From Ilex aquifolium (taxonomy: Eukaryota > Streptophyta > Magnoliopsida > Aquifoliales > Aquifoliaceae): a stretch of DNA of 64,000 nt. Under the pieces are notes generated by a model, which did no database searches, was not told where the DNA came from, and saw only the letters and a list, made by a program, of their open reading frames with translations. Positions 10,363-21,417 of this stretch are shown piece by piece (within the stretch, counting starts at the first letter, position 1; every line of letters begins with the position of its first letter). The position numbers and the translations under genes are program-made. The DNA lies in assembly GCA_951799425.1 (NCBI GenBank), contig OX637394.1, positions 40,907,642 to 40,971,641 on the forward strand. Direction: 5' to 3'.

Positions 10363-11280
10363 CTAACCTATATATGGATATCTATATAATAAAGTAGAGC
10401 GAAGTTTGAATCCAAAAGACAAAGAAAGGTCCAGATCATTTTGAGACAAAACATAAACAAATCTAACGAACAACGTAATCCCAACATAAAAGACGGTTCA
10501 GATCATCTCAAAAATTTTGATCCAATGGTCTACGGTTAGTCCTAAATTTTTTTTTCCTGCCCATGAAGAAAGCCTCTCTCTCACGCGTCTCTCTCCCTCA
10601 CGCCTCTCTCTCTCACTTCTCAGCCTTTCTTTCTCGCACCTCTCTCTCTCACGCTTCTCTCTCTCCCAATCTATCACGCCTCTATCACATGGAATCCATC
10701 ACAAATCTTCTCCCAATCTCAAATATCACTCATAATATTGGCATTGGGACGGCTACAGTAGAGACAGAGACACACGAAAGGCATAAAGAGAGGAGAAGAG
10801 GCTTTGGATATTCACATCTCAAATCTTCTGTTTCAGGTACTATTTATGTATTATGCTTACATATGGGTTAGTGGAGTCGATGTGATTTCTTGGTAGTTCA
10901 CCCGTAGTGCTCAACTGGTGGTTTTTTTGATCATGTAAATTTTTACTATTAACATACCACTTCTCTCCTACCTCTCTCATTTTCCCCTTCCTCCTTTGCC
11001 TGCACCCCTTCATATCATCAACACCCACCACGTGTTTGCTGTTTTGCTTCAAAGAAAATGTGTTTGATGTTCTGCAGATTATCATTCATCATCTTCTTTG
11101 TTTTTTAATCGAGGTCGGTATCTCTTCCTTTCTTTCTCTTTTTATATCTCTCATGTTATGATTTGTCTAACTCTTGAATGTTCATGTTGAATTTCATTAT
11201 AATCCAGTGGGAGGATATTTCTATTTTAGGCCTGTAAGGGATTCAATCTATTTTAATTGGAATTTAGAATTCTGAATCTG

Positions 11281-11440
11281 TTGCCTAATTCATTCGTCCA
11301 TCCAATCTCGCGCGCACCCAGCCCCAACAGGTATGATTCATCACCTCTTCCTCTCCCTGCCCACAAGCTCTTCGATCAAATGCCCTTGACATACATTCTC
11401 TGTCAAAGGCACCCTCTGAATCATTCTCTGTTTTTCAGGT
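11281..11440 (+). pseudogene. possible pentatricopeptide-repeat (PPR) fragment in the Helitron
   Basis: A short open stretch encodes PLPAHKLFDQMP, which resembles the AHKLFDEMP signature of plant PPR proteins (organelle RNA-binding). Only about 60 codons are open, there is no second repeat, and the reading frame ends at a TAG near 11440. It would be a captured fragment if real. One motif is thin evidence. Confidence 0.25.
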
Positions 11441-12883
11441 AGTGTTCGCACACACAGTCATTTAACATGTAACTGCAAGTTCTATATCTGCTTATTTGCT
11501 TGGACTGCATTTAACATTTAGCATTTGCTTGATTTGTCTTTGATCATATAGTTTTGTTTGCTACTTAAGTTGACATTGATGGGTCATGTGCGTAGGTGAC
11601 TTTTCTTGGGTTTGGATTAAGGACAAAGTGAGACTTTTGATCATCTCCTCCTTCCACGGTTCCATTCTGATATTCTGAGGTATTGGACTTTTTCCAATTA
11701 TTTAGGCTCTTTCCAAAAAGCTGCAACGGCTTAGCATATTCAGTCTAATTTGCATGTTTAGCATATTCAGGGATCCTATTCATGTTAAATTTGTATGTTA
11801 AATTTGCCTGTCATGCCTACATGTTGGTATTTTGAGTTTCCTTTCTATTTTGTTGTTAAAGAATGCAGCTTTGCATTTTTCTTCAAAAAGTCGGTGAGCC
11901 TCTATTTTTCTTGGGCCTCTATTTTGTATTGTTCTCCATTTTTTTTAAAGGGAAGCTTAACGTAAAGAAGTTAGTAAAAGAGTTGATTTAAAAATAAACA
12001 CTTTTTAACCCGTCAAGCTTTTGTATTTTTTATTCTAAATAACAGAAGTTTGGTATTTGAAAGGTGTATTTGGTGTTTTTTTAGTGGGTTTGATAGAAAA
12101 AAGGGCATTCGTTACTTATGATTTTAGCTTTGTAATGTAGTGTTTTGACCGAAACCGAATTTGAATTGTTTTTGATAAAGGTTAAGAGAGTTTAGTTGTA
12201 AGCCAGAGGATTAGATATAGTCATGTGGGTGGATAGGGGAGATGTAGATCTTAATCGAACAGTTCGTATGTTATATGATGGGTAGCTGAGGTTTTTTTTT
12301 AATCTCTGAAGATTATGGTCTCATACAGTCAACAGCTTCTTGATTGGTCTGCATATGAGTTACTGTGTTTTTCACCATTGATGCTGCCTTCTTGAATTAA
12401 CTCAGCAGAATGGTTGGTTGAAATTTTCTAACTTAGAAAAATTAAATCAAATGTATAAGGTCTGTATTTCCTTTCAATTTTATAGCTTATTATGTTATAA
12501 TGGTGAGTTTGAGTAATGCTACCAAGCACTTCACTTTCTACCTTCCTTCTTGCGAGCTTATATAGTTATATGATATGAAGAACGAGGTTAGTGGTTGGCC
12601 TAATGGTTACTGTCCCCGCTGTTGGACAAATAGTGACTGACCTTATATGATATGAAGAGTCCTTAGAGTTTAGATTGGTTTAATTTATAAATTGCATGAT
12701 TAGTGCTCGATTCTGCATTGCACAATGTCTTTAAATTCATAAATTACATGATTTGTTCTATACTTGATTGTGTAGATATGTTGAATAGATAGTTTTAGGA
12801 AATTATGCTCTCCTACCTGCTGGATATCTGTAAAATGGTCCAACTGTTGAATAGCTGTTCTTCTACCTGCTGGATGCATCAGG

Positions 12884-12914
12884 GTGAACAGTCACTATTC
12901 AAGTGACTGTTCAC
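12884..12914. repeat. perfect 13-bp hairpin
   Basis: GTGAACAGTCACT and its exact reverse complement are separated by the 5-base loop ATTCA. It sits inside a weaker inverted arrangement, ACCTGCTG (about 12816) to CAGCAGGT (about 13021), that may be a small MITE. Confidence 0.5.
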
Positions 12915-13624
12915 CTACTGCTCTCAACTCTTCAAGACAGCAGCAGGTGGACCATTTTGCTCAGTTGGAATGCTGCATCTGGATGTCACTGTACATGTGA
13001 CTGTTCAACACAGCAGCAGGTGTCCACATCGAAGTTTCCTTTATGTACGAATAGGCAGTTCCTTTTTTGAGAGTCATTCTTTGCTTGGGAAGTATTGTCC
13101 TAAAGAAAAAAAGAATCCACATTTAACAGAAAATATCGACTGTATGCATTTTTTTCGATATAGTTAGTTTTGATTTTGATTTTATTTTTGTCTAATAGTT
13201 TTATTTTTGGTGAACTGATTTAGGATTTCATAATGACAAAGATTGTTCTCATATATATTCCTGCACCACAATGTGATACTTAGACGCATGTAGAACCTAT
13301 TTGATGGTACAAGATAGAGCAGGGTGAATATTTATGATGGAATATAATATATTTGTGGTTGGTTTTGGGTGTGCTACTCTGTTATTTAAATACCTCCTAG
13401 AGGTGTAAAACTACAAAGGATGCAATTTATGACTTTTGCAATAATTGACTCATTATGTAATTTCTATATTCTCGAATTTCAGTTGCACACATACGTGTTT
13501 TCACCCAATTGCACAACGTGCATGTCACTCCAAAACAGGGCATTCTAAGTTGTGTAGGTGTTGAAGATATTATTATTCTTGCAAGATTAGTGTCCTTTAT
13601 TTTTTTGGCCCTTTAAGAATCTAA

Positions 13625-14037
13625 GGGTTCGTTTGTTTAGTGGGAGAATGGTAGAAAATGCAAGAAATAAATTTTTTTTAGAATTTTAATGTGTTTGATT
13701 AGCATGAAAAAGAAAATGATAGAAAAAATAGTTTTCTTTCATACTTGAATTTTTTCACAAATAACTAACTTTTTTTTCTTGTAAAAAACAAAAGGAAATG
13801 CAAGAAAGTTGTAATCTATAGCTAATTAAGAGTAATTTAGACAATTATAAAAAATTTCTTATAACTTTACTTTCTCTCAAACAATAAAATAATTTTTTTT
13901 AAAAAAATTTCCTGTAAATTTTTCATTCTAACCAAATACATGCATGGAAATATATTTTATATCATTTTCTTTTCTTTCACTTCACTTTCTATCATTTTCA
14001 CTTTCCATCATTTTTTTCTTCCTAACCAAACGGACCC
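13625..14037. mobile_element. Tourist-like MITE, 413 bp, nested in the Helitron
   Basis: The ends are GGGTTCGTTTG and CAAACGGACCC, inverted repeats with one mismatch, flanked by TAA on each side (13622-13624, 14038-14040). These are the hallmarks of PIF/Harbinger MITEs. The interior is AT-rich with no ORF. Confidence 0.8.
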
Positions 14038-14541
14038 TAAGGGATTTGAGTAGATATTAACTGACACATTGGGGTGATACACAATTTTTTGGGCCCCAAA
14101 TTCAGTTGTACTTTCACTCAAAAGTAGGAATATTATTGGTAGTAGTAGATCTTGGTGTAACAAAAGGTACATTCTTCAATATTTTTACCACTTTTATATT
14201 TGGTATGTCTTTTGATTGACAACATTTTTTTGTTACTCCGTGCCTTCAGGCACGGGTAATTACTAGTAGATAGATAAGAGAGAGGAAAAATTTTAATGTT
14301 AGTCAAACTCTTAACCTATATATGGATATAGATAGATATGAGAGAGAAAAGATTTTAATGTTAGTCAAACTCCTAAGATTTATGAGTTTTTAATTTTTAG
14401 TTTTATTTCATTTCTAAAGGGAATGGATAGTATGATAAAATTGACAAAAAACGGACTTCATAACAAATAAGTTTCCTTCATGATCTTAAATTCAAACAAG
14501 TCCATATAGGGGTACCGACCTCCAAATTTCCCAAAAAAATT

Positions 14542-15387
14542 TTAGTCTATTAGTCTTTTGTTTTTTTGGTATTTTAGATACAATCTAAATTTTTAGGGCC
14601 CAAATTTTAAAAGCCCAATTAAATTGCTTGATTAAAACTTAATTGATAACGATGAATTAAAATTGAATGAATTATTTATGTTATCTATTGAGAAAAATTT
14701 ATTGTCAAAACTTAAATATAAAAATTTGATCAATATTTTACATCTAAAAAAAATAAGAACAAAATTTTAAAAAAATTTAAATTATAATAATTAAAAATAA
14801 TATATGTTAATAAGTAAAATATTAATAGGATCCATTTAAAATTTTCACCTATGACCCGATTTACCTAGGGCCACCCCTGCCCATTCACTGCAGGACTTCG
14901 TTGCCAAGGCTTGGGTGTGTGGGCATCATTATTGGTGGCATGAGTGTGGTGGGCCCGGCCTAGTTGCCAAGTCATACGCCACATCAGGGTAATCCTCAAG
15001 GTGGTGTTTCGATCACCATAGAATGATTGAGTTGGATTGGATTCCAATCCAATCCAAAGTAATTCGGACTATTTTGGATCCCGTCAATATTATCCAATCC
15101 AATACTTGATTTGGATATAAATAATGTAAACCCTGGGCTCCATGCAAATGTCCAAATCAATTTGAATGAAATGATCATTACAAACTCACCAATGGACACC
15201 ATGAATTTAAAGCTTATTATTTAAAATTAACAAAATTAGAAATTAAGATGATCCTCATCCGAAGAAAATTACTATAATGCCACTCAAAGAAAATAATATA
15301 TTCATCAGAAAGTGAATGACCAAATGAAGATAATTAGCAAACAAGAAGATTTCGTGTAACAGAGGATTCCAAAATGAAGAATGGAGA
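14542..15387. repeat. A-type flank, third part (non-coding)
   Basis: This matches 33305-34137 and 42640-43437. It contains a C-rich patch (GGGCCACCCCTGCCCATTC) and a palindromic GGATTGGATTCCAATCCAATCC stretch near 15032-15053. Short minus-strand ORFs recur in all three copies but show no recognisable domain. Confidence 0.6.
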
Positions 15388-15395
15388 ATGTTGAC

Positions 15396-16023
15396 CTATG
15401 AAGCACGGATACGGATATGGGATACGGGTACGATACGATACGGATACGGCGATACGACAAAGTCTAAAAAAGTAGGATACGGGTACGGCCAAGATACGGC
15501 TATAATAAAATATATTTATTATTTTTATTATTTTCAACCAACTTAATACTTATATATTTTGGTAGTTCTTTAACATATAATAAGAAAAATTAGTAATTCT
15601 TTTTAGTTTTAAGAAAATATATATCGTATCGCTGTGGTATATTCACAAAGTGAAGTGACAAATTAAAGGAATCAAAGCTAATATTTACCTAGTATTTAAA
15701 AGTAATTTTGCTAAAATTATAATGTAATAACTTTATTTTATACTCTTTTAACATGTAATTGTAGATAATACTTAAAAAACACTCATGTACCTTTGAAGTA
15801 ATATGAATTTTTTGTTAATGTATTGTATGGTATGTGAATTCGAAAAGAGATGTTAAAAGTTCAACTAAAAAATTATATATGTTGCTCGACTACAAAAGTA
15901 TCCGTGAAGTATCCTAATATTTAATTATTATCGGATACGTAGAAGGTGTATCCGACGAGTATCGTATCCGTAAAGTATCCGATACGGGTACGTCAACCTC
16001 AACGAAGTATCCGTGCTTCATAG
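15396..16023. mobile_element. hAT-type MITE with perfect 17-bp ends, 628 bp
   Basis: The termini CTATGAAGCACGGATAC and GTATCCGTGCTTCATAG are exact inverted repeats. The flanking duplication is ATGTTGAC (15388-15395 and 16024-16031, 8 bp). Empty sites with a single ATGTTGAC lie in units 3 (about 34138-34145) and 4 (about 43438-43445). Subterminal GGATACGG/CCGTATCC motifs are repeated many times near both ends, as expected for transposase binding sites. Confidence 0.85.
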
Positions 16024-16031
16024 ATGTTGAC

Positions 16032-16631
16032 AATTTCTTACGGTCAGGTTATGGGAAATTTATCCCTTATGAATACCTTAGTCTCGACATAAATGACCTA
16101 TCTTTGACTGGATCGGAGAGGGGATTAATCAAGGTGCGCATAAATTGTCCGGACACCCCTAACTGTTGAACCAAAAGAAATAAGTGTTACACATCTCTAG
16201 CATTAGGGGATTATCTTTCCATTCGGTTGTTATGTCCGGGGCAGAGGTCCGGTCAAAGGTAGACCATTGACATCAAAATCAAAGAATTCATAAAAAATAA
16301 ATCTCTCAAAATCTGATTTCAAAAAAATTGTCAAGTTTTGAACTCATGTTATTTGGATTTACAAGTCATTCCTATCTCCACTAGGCTACCCTGGGGGTGG
16401 AACCCCTCAAGCTATGAAACTCAGTAAATTTTGTTATAACATCTTTCAAAGTTTACTCTTCAATTACTGACATTGACAAAAAGATTGTTGTCCATTCATA
16501 ACTCAAATCCACCCAAAATCAAAAAGTATACAACTATGTGCACCAAAAGTGTGCATCAAATTATTTGTAGTCGTTGGAATAGTAATGAGACCGCAACATT
16601 TTTTTATATATTGAGGGTACAATATGAAAAA
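16032..16631. repeat. A-type flank, fourth part, with the empty site of the Gag-only retrotransposon
   Basis: This matches 34146-34745 and the two pieces 43446-43786 plus 48095-48353. At about 16370-16380 it carries the undisturbed target ATTCCTAT into which the TR-GAG element inserted in unit 4. No gene. Confidence 0.65.
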
Positions 16632-17251
16632 CTAGTTATTGCCTGTACCTGAAGGCACAGAGTAATAAAAAATGATAAATAATAAACATATTTGTATTCA
16701 TATCCAAAATCAAATCACAAACATAGAAGAGAGATAAATGAATTTAAACATCGATTATAGTGGGGGTAAGATGTGGTGGTGGTAGGAGACGGTGATAGTT
16801 GTGGTGGGTGACAATGACCTTGGTGGCGGTGGGGGCGATGGTGGTGGCGACGGCGGCGACGGTGGCGACAACGGTGGTGGTAGAGACAATGGTGGTGGCG
16901 ACGACAGCGACAGTGGTGGTGGTGGTGGTGTTGGCGGCGGTGGTGTCGGCTGTGGCAGTGGTGGTGGTGATGGTGGCCGAGGTAGTGGTGGTGGTAGAGG
17001 TAGTGGTGGGACGGTTTCAAACACTAATTTTTTTTTTAAAAGTACTTATGAGAAATAGTTTTTAGAAGTATTTTTAAAAAGTCACTTCAAACACACCCTT
17101 AGGAGCCTATTTATCCTATTAAATTTAGGGTGTTAATATTAGTCGTTAGATTAACTTTAAAATAAAATTTAAAGCGATCTGAACCGTGAAAAACAAAAGT
17201 CATTTTGTTTATCTTTTGAAATTTGAATTGTAAGCTACTTTATTATATAGA
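16632..17251 (-). mobile_element. small Helitron (620 bp) with (GGT/GGC)n core
   Basis: On the minus strand it starts TCTATATAATAAAGTAGC (right end, 17251) and ends CTAG (16632-16635) after the hairpin CTGTGCC-TTCA-GGTACAG. Target bases are A and T as for Helitrons. The core (about 16755-17020) is a triplet-rich run of GGT, GGC and GAT on the plus strand. Read on the minus strand it gives a Pro-rich chain, which I treat as low-complexity, not a gene. Confidence 0.8.
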
Positions 17252-18140
17252 TAAAATATTTGAGTGTGTAAAATCAAAATCTCAAAATCTTTCAAGATGC
17301 AAAATACAAAAACCCCTAAAATCATTATTGCATACCAAATGTAATAGATTGGGATTTTGATGACAAACAGGTGGGTTTGTCATGCTCTTTTAATAACTGG
17401 GTCAACATACTGTACAAATACAAAACGAATTCGACTAAATAAAAAATATATACAATTTAATAACTCAACCATTTAAACTTACAAGTACAAATTAAAATAT
17501 TGCAACACGATACGAATCAGAAACGATGTCAATCCGATATGATATTGATGCATGGGATGCTGTGGGTGATAAGTTACAAAAAAAAAAATAAAAAAAAAAA
17601 TAAAAAATTTATGAATCATCGTGCTTAGTACGTCAAAAAGATAGCTCATTGTGTGAAATCCTGTAGCGAGCTTGTCAATTTTCACGTGTATTAGACCCTC
17701 AAGTCTTCTTCAATGCAACCTCACATAAGGTCATTTTGTACACTGACTTAATTGCAGTAAATTGATCTGAAATTTCTGAAGTGGAAGATTGACCTTCAAG
17801 TTTATAAAGAAGCTCATTGTTCTTATTTTCAAGTTTATAAAGAAAATCCATGGTGGTGGCTGGTATACTGCCCGAGGTTCAGTTGTAAAAATATTTGTTT
17901 CTTTCTATTTTGATGCAGTCTTTATGGATTGACGGCATTGATTGCATCAATTTACATCATCCTATCGGCTTGTTGTAGGATTGTGATACCATGTGTTAGT
18001 GATGACATAATATTTACTCCTCAAAATGCTCGCTCTTTCCCAACCGTAAATATCACCCTTTAAAACAGTTTCCATGCACACCTCAAAAATTGTACTTCTT
18101 TCTAATAGGAAAATGTGAGATTTTTAGGCCTAAAAAACAT
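17252..18140. repeat. A-type distal flank (non-coding)
   Basis: This matches 55737-56880 in unit 4 and a diverged form at 26440-27200 in B-type units. The sequence AGTGTGTAAAATC just inside it is the A-side parent of the hybrid junction in unit 3. No gene recognised. Confidence 0.55.
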
Positions 18141-18460
18141 TAGAAAAAATCTCATTTTGCCCCTGAAAGATATAAATATTCTCAATTTACCCAATGAATT
18201 ATTATTTTTTTCACATTGTCCCTCAAAGAAATAAAAACGGTTGCAATATGGTCTACTGTCTTGTTTTTATTTGGCCGTCCATCTACCAATCAAGAATCAC
18301 AAAATAGACGAATGACCAAACATAAATAAGACGATGGACCACATTACAACGTTTTTATTTTTTTAAGGGGGCAATGTGAAAAAACTAATCATTCAATGAC
18401 AAACTAAGAATTTTTGTATCTTTCAAGAACAAAATGGAATTTATCCAAAATAACCTTGAT
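18141..18460. mobile_element. fold-back MITE
   Basis: The left arm (AATCTCATTTTGCCCCTGAAAG...) and right arm (...CTTTCAAGAACAAAATGGAATTT) are imperfect inverted repeats of about 100 bp around a short centre. A second copy is at about 56900-57230. The duplication at the ends could not be fixed, so borders are approximate. Confidence 0.45.
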
Positions 18461-18531
18461 CTCGTATTTAGACAAAAAACAGGCAGCTATGCATTAACTT
18501 AACCTTATACTCTTTGAAGGACAATCATTAG

Positions 18532-19353
18532 TGCTCTGGTACGATGGAAAAGTGGAAGGATGGAAAGTTGGAAGGATGAAAAGTGAGATGGATAAATAAA
18601 ACATCATGTTTGGTAAGGAAGGAAAGTAGGAAGGATGGAAAAGTGGATGGATTAACTTTCCTTCCAACTCACTAAAATCAATCCCTCCAAAATCGGAAGG
18701 AAAGTGGATGGAAAGTTAATTATTTGTGTTGAGATGTATCTTATTTGTCTATATATCTTTTAATATATACATATATTATATATACATTAATTTCATATAA
18801 AAATACAATGATAAAATATGTATTTATATATATATATTTTAAAAAATTTTAAAAATTTAAAAAATTTAAAAAATTTAAAAAATTTAAAAAATTTTAAATT
18901 TTTTAAATATTTTAAAAATTTTAAAAATTTAAAAATTTCAAAAATTTCAAAAATTTCAAAAATTTCAAAAATTAAAAAATTTAAAAAATTAAAAAAATTA
19001 AAAATTAAAAATAAAATTAAAAAAATTAAAAAATTAAAAAAATAAACAGGCCAACTCGTAACTTGACACGACACAATTAATTAAATAAGTTGAGTTAGAT
19101 TTTACTGATGTTCGACATAAATTCGTAATGACTCAACACGAATCTGCCACGATACGACTCGATTGTCACCCCTAATCTTATCCAGCACAAAAAAAATAAA
19201 ATAAAAAATTAGTCATTTTTATTTTCCATCCATCCAACCAAACACGAAGGAAAGAAAGTGTATCAATCCTACTTTCTTTCTTTGAAGGATAGAAAGTGTA
19301 TCCCTCCTACTTTCCATTCTTCCTACTTTCCATCATTCCTACCAAACGGAGCA
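18532..19353. mobile_element. Tourist-like MITE, 822 bp, with an expanded AT core
   Basis: The left end TGCTC and right end CCAAACGGAGCA match the element at 4871-5374. Flanks are TAG (a changed TAA) at 18529-18531 and TAA at 19354-19356. Unit 4/5 has the empty site (CAATCATTAAAGGC, about 57301). The core (about 18838-19045) is a run of AAAAATTT-like repeats; the Lys/Asn-rich and Phe-rich reading frames across it are artefacts of that repeat. Confidence 0.75.
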
Positions 19354-19467
19354 TAAAGGCTAGAATTCTAGCAAACTGAGAGGATTGAGGAGGCACATAA
19401 CTTTTGGAAAAACCCCACACAAATGGAATCCTACATATTCGTAACCGGATTTTGGTAGTTTATGCAC

Positions 19468-20505
19468 TCAAAAGAAGTAGCCGGAAGGCTGATGTATGGG
19501 GTACTCAAAAACTTGGTATTGAGGCACACCACCATACGAGTAATAATAATTCAGGTTGGGATCATTTTCAGTCTTCTTTTCATCAGCTGCACTGACGTTC
19601 ATAATCTGGGCAAACCCAATTTTCTTCCTCAGCAACTTGGTGAGCTTGACGGCGTCAACGTATCCAATCACTTCTAACTCATTCTTTTCCTTTCCCTTTA
19701 ATGATACAGACTCCACTCCTGAAAAAAAACACATATATGATTTGTATCACACAATTAGGGCGAATTCGAGCAGCTTTAGCTCAACTCTGGTTCGATTTAA
19801 TTTTTGGCTTATTTAAATTACACAATCACCGGTTCTGGTCAATTTTTTATCCTCCTTTTATAAACTAATAGAATTATATCTAAGTAACTTGTGGTTCGAC
19901 TCGAATAGGTTCGTGTCTATAACCGCTTCTAATTTTATTATCCAATATTAATTTTTTTTTAAAGGGGTGCAACACAAGGACTTCCTAGGGGTTACCACTA
20001 GAGTTCGGTCGAGATGCTTGTAAGTTTCTTTTGATCTAAGATTGAGTAAGAATCTGAACTTGACATTTGATTTCGATTTGGACTCAAACTTGACCAGTAA
20101 CAACCAAATCAAGCTTAAGCATACCTACACATAATACCCTTCAAATAAAAAGTGTTAACTCACTCCAATGAAATTTAGTGCAATTTGGATCCTAAATGCT
20201 TGATTCTTGGACTTTAAAAACTGCAAACTGAACCAAACATAAAACTTGACCAAAAAAAAAACAAAGATAAAACATCTCAAAAAAAAAAAAATTCAAAGAT
20301 AAAAGGCAGAAAAGTTCTTGTTACCAGAGAAACCAACTGCAATGGTCATGGCCCTTGATTTATTTTTGGTCGCAATTGAATGGGAATCACTGCGTTTTCG
20401 TAGTAACCGAGAGATTACTAAGAGGCCCAAGACACGAGCTACAACCTTCATTGCCTTGTTTCGTGACTTCTCGCCATTCATAGGCACCTTAATGACCACC
20501 TTTTG
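19468..20505 (-). pseudogene. HMA-domain protein gene, copy 2 (exon 1 and promoter lost)
   Basis: Exon 2 (20325-20505) has an intact CAG acceptor and GT donor. Exon 3 (19468-19718, 251 bp) starts after CAG and ends in TGA. Together they stay in frame and encode KVPMNGEKSRNKAMK, IAVGFSG, GVESVSLKG and KLTKLLRKKIGF, an HMA fold. Exon 3 is five codons shorter than in copies 3-5. The C-terminus reads SGYFF, so the cysteine found at the fourth-last position in copies 3-5 is gone. Intron 1 is cut at about 21008 and joined to the inside of the MITE, so exon 1, TATA box and leader are deleted. Confidence 0.8.
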
Positions 20506-21008
20506 CTGAACAAAATCGAATTTGAGTCAGAATGTTATCACTTGCTAGAATACTACAACTAATTTGATTTTTTTCGTAAGTAGATATTTTAAAGAAAAAG
20601 CAATTTCATAAGTAAATTAAAAATAAAAAAGGGGCGTCGTAGGATTATTATCCCCACAAGAAACAAGAATTTTAGTTGCGCAAAAAACATGCACTAATAG
20701 TCTTAATTGGTAGCGACTTCCACTGTTGGTTGCCTCTATAGCCATGCCATGAATTGTCCCGTCGCCACTAAATTTCAAGTTTCAATAGTAAAATTGTATT
20801 TTTTTTCCCACTAAACTCTTGAATTATAGCTAGCAATGAGATATATATACATCGCCACTAATACACTTATGTAGTATAGTTTGTAAGAGTGATATATATG
20901 CATTTCACTATACAACTAATGCATTTACATGTATGTCTGTATACTACAAATAAACGATTAATCTCGAAAAAAAAAACAAAACAAAACTACAAAAGAAATG
21001 GTACCTAC

Positions 21009-21408
21009 TAATTCGCAACGAACATTATGGTTGGGGTCACATTGCTACTAATTAATTTACTTGGGGACAATTGATTTTTAAAGGTGTAATTATGGCGCTC
21101 TCCCTTTTCACGTGTGTCTCACACGCCTGACAATCCAATAAAAATCGTCATGGATGTTGTGGGTGGAATTGTGATTTTCGTCAAATTGCCAACCACGTGA
21201 AATACACCTGATGACTTTTGTTAGATTATAACCCTTCCCCCTTTTCACGTAGGTTTCACGTGGTTGTCAATTTGATGAAAATCACAATGAACATTATGAT
21301 TGGGGTCACATTGCTACCAATTAGTTTAATTGATGGTGCAATTTGAAACAATTGATCTTTGAGGGTGCGAATTTTTTAATTTTTGGGGGTGCAAACTGCC
21401 ATTTGGCC
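21009..21408. mobile_element. MULE-type MITE, left end deleted
   Basis: This is the same element as 6579-7072, but its left end is lost in the deletion that removed exon 1 and promoter of copy 2. The right end (CAAACTGCCATTTGGCC) and right duplication TAAATCTTT (21409-21417) remain. Confidence 0.75.
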
Positions 21409-21417
21409 TAAATCTTT

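Larger units (their letters stand above)
10381..14266 (+). mobile_element. Helitron, non-autonomous, 3.9 kb
   Basis: The 5' end is TCTATATAATAAAGTAG, preceded by A. The 3' end is CTAG (14263-14266), followed by T, with a perfect 7-bp stem-loop (CCGTGCC-TTCA-GGCACGG, 14238-14255) a few bases before it. This matches the Helitron rules (A|T target, TC start, hairpin plus CTRR end, no target duplication). Its ends are close to those of the 0.6-0.7 kb Helitrons at 16632, 29650, 34746 and 48354, so they form one family. No Rep/helicase ORF was found. The interior looks like captured genic DNA with intron-like stretches but is too decayed to name. Confidence 0.8.
9650..14532. mobile_element. Mutator-like element (MULE), non-autonomous, with nested insertions
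   Basis: It is absent from the matching places in units 3 and 4 (about 33290-33305 and 42620-42640). It is flanked by the 9-bp sequence AAAAAAATT (9641-9649 and 14533-14541). The termini form an imperfect inverted repeat of about 70 bp: GTGAAAATTGAAAGTGAGTC at the left against GGGAAATTTGGAGGTCGGTA read inward from the right. A 9-bp duplication with long inverted ends fits Mutator. Removing the nested Helitron leaves about 1 kb with no transposase. The duplication is A-rich, so the exact border could move by a base or two. Confidence 0.65.

Noticed and set aside
12597..12650. tRNA-like A box (TGGCCTAATGG) hinting at a SINE or tRNA
   Set aside because: There is no matching B box or cloverleaf, and no poly-A or direct repeat.
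14865..15202. Minus-strand ORFs around 60-105 codons repeated at 33492-33952 and 42780-43252
   Set aside because: Overlapping frames are open in the same place and differ by frameshifts between copies. They reflect duplication of non-coding flank.
16755..17065. Gly-, Val- and Pro-rich ORFs over the Helitron cores (also 29914-30336, 34750-35267, 48477-48765)
   Set aside because: They come from GGT/GGC/GAT triplet repeats that leave nearly all frames free of stops on both strands. No conserved non-repetitive protein sequence is attached.
18793..19074. Phe/Lys/Asn-rich ORFs
   Set aside because: They are the translation of an AAAAATTT-type simple repeat inside a MITE.
19404..19816. Plus-strand ORFs opposite HMA exon 3 (also 27891-28194, 39117-39447, 57357-57766)
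   Set aside because: They recur in every copy only because they mirror the conserved minus-strand exon. The minus strand has the splice sites and HMA motifs.
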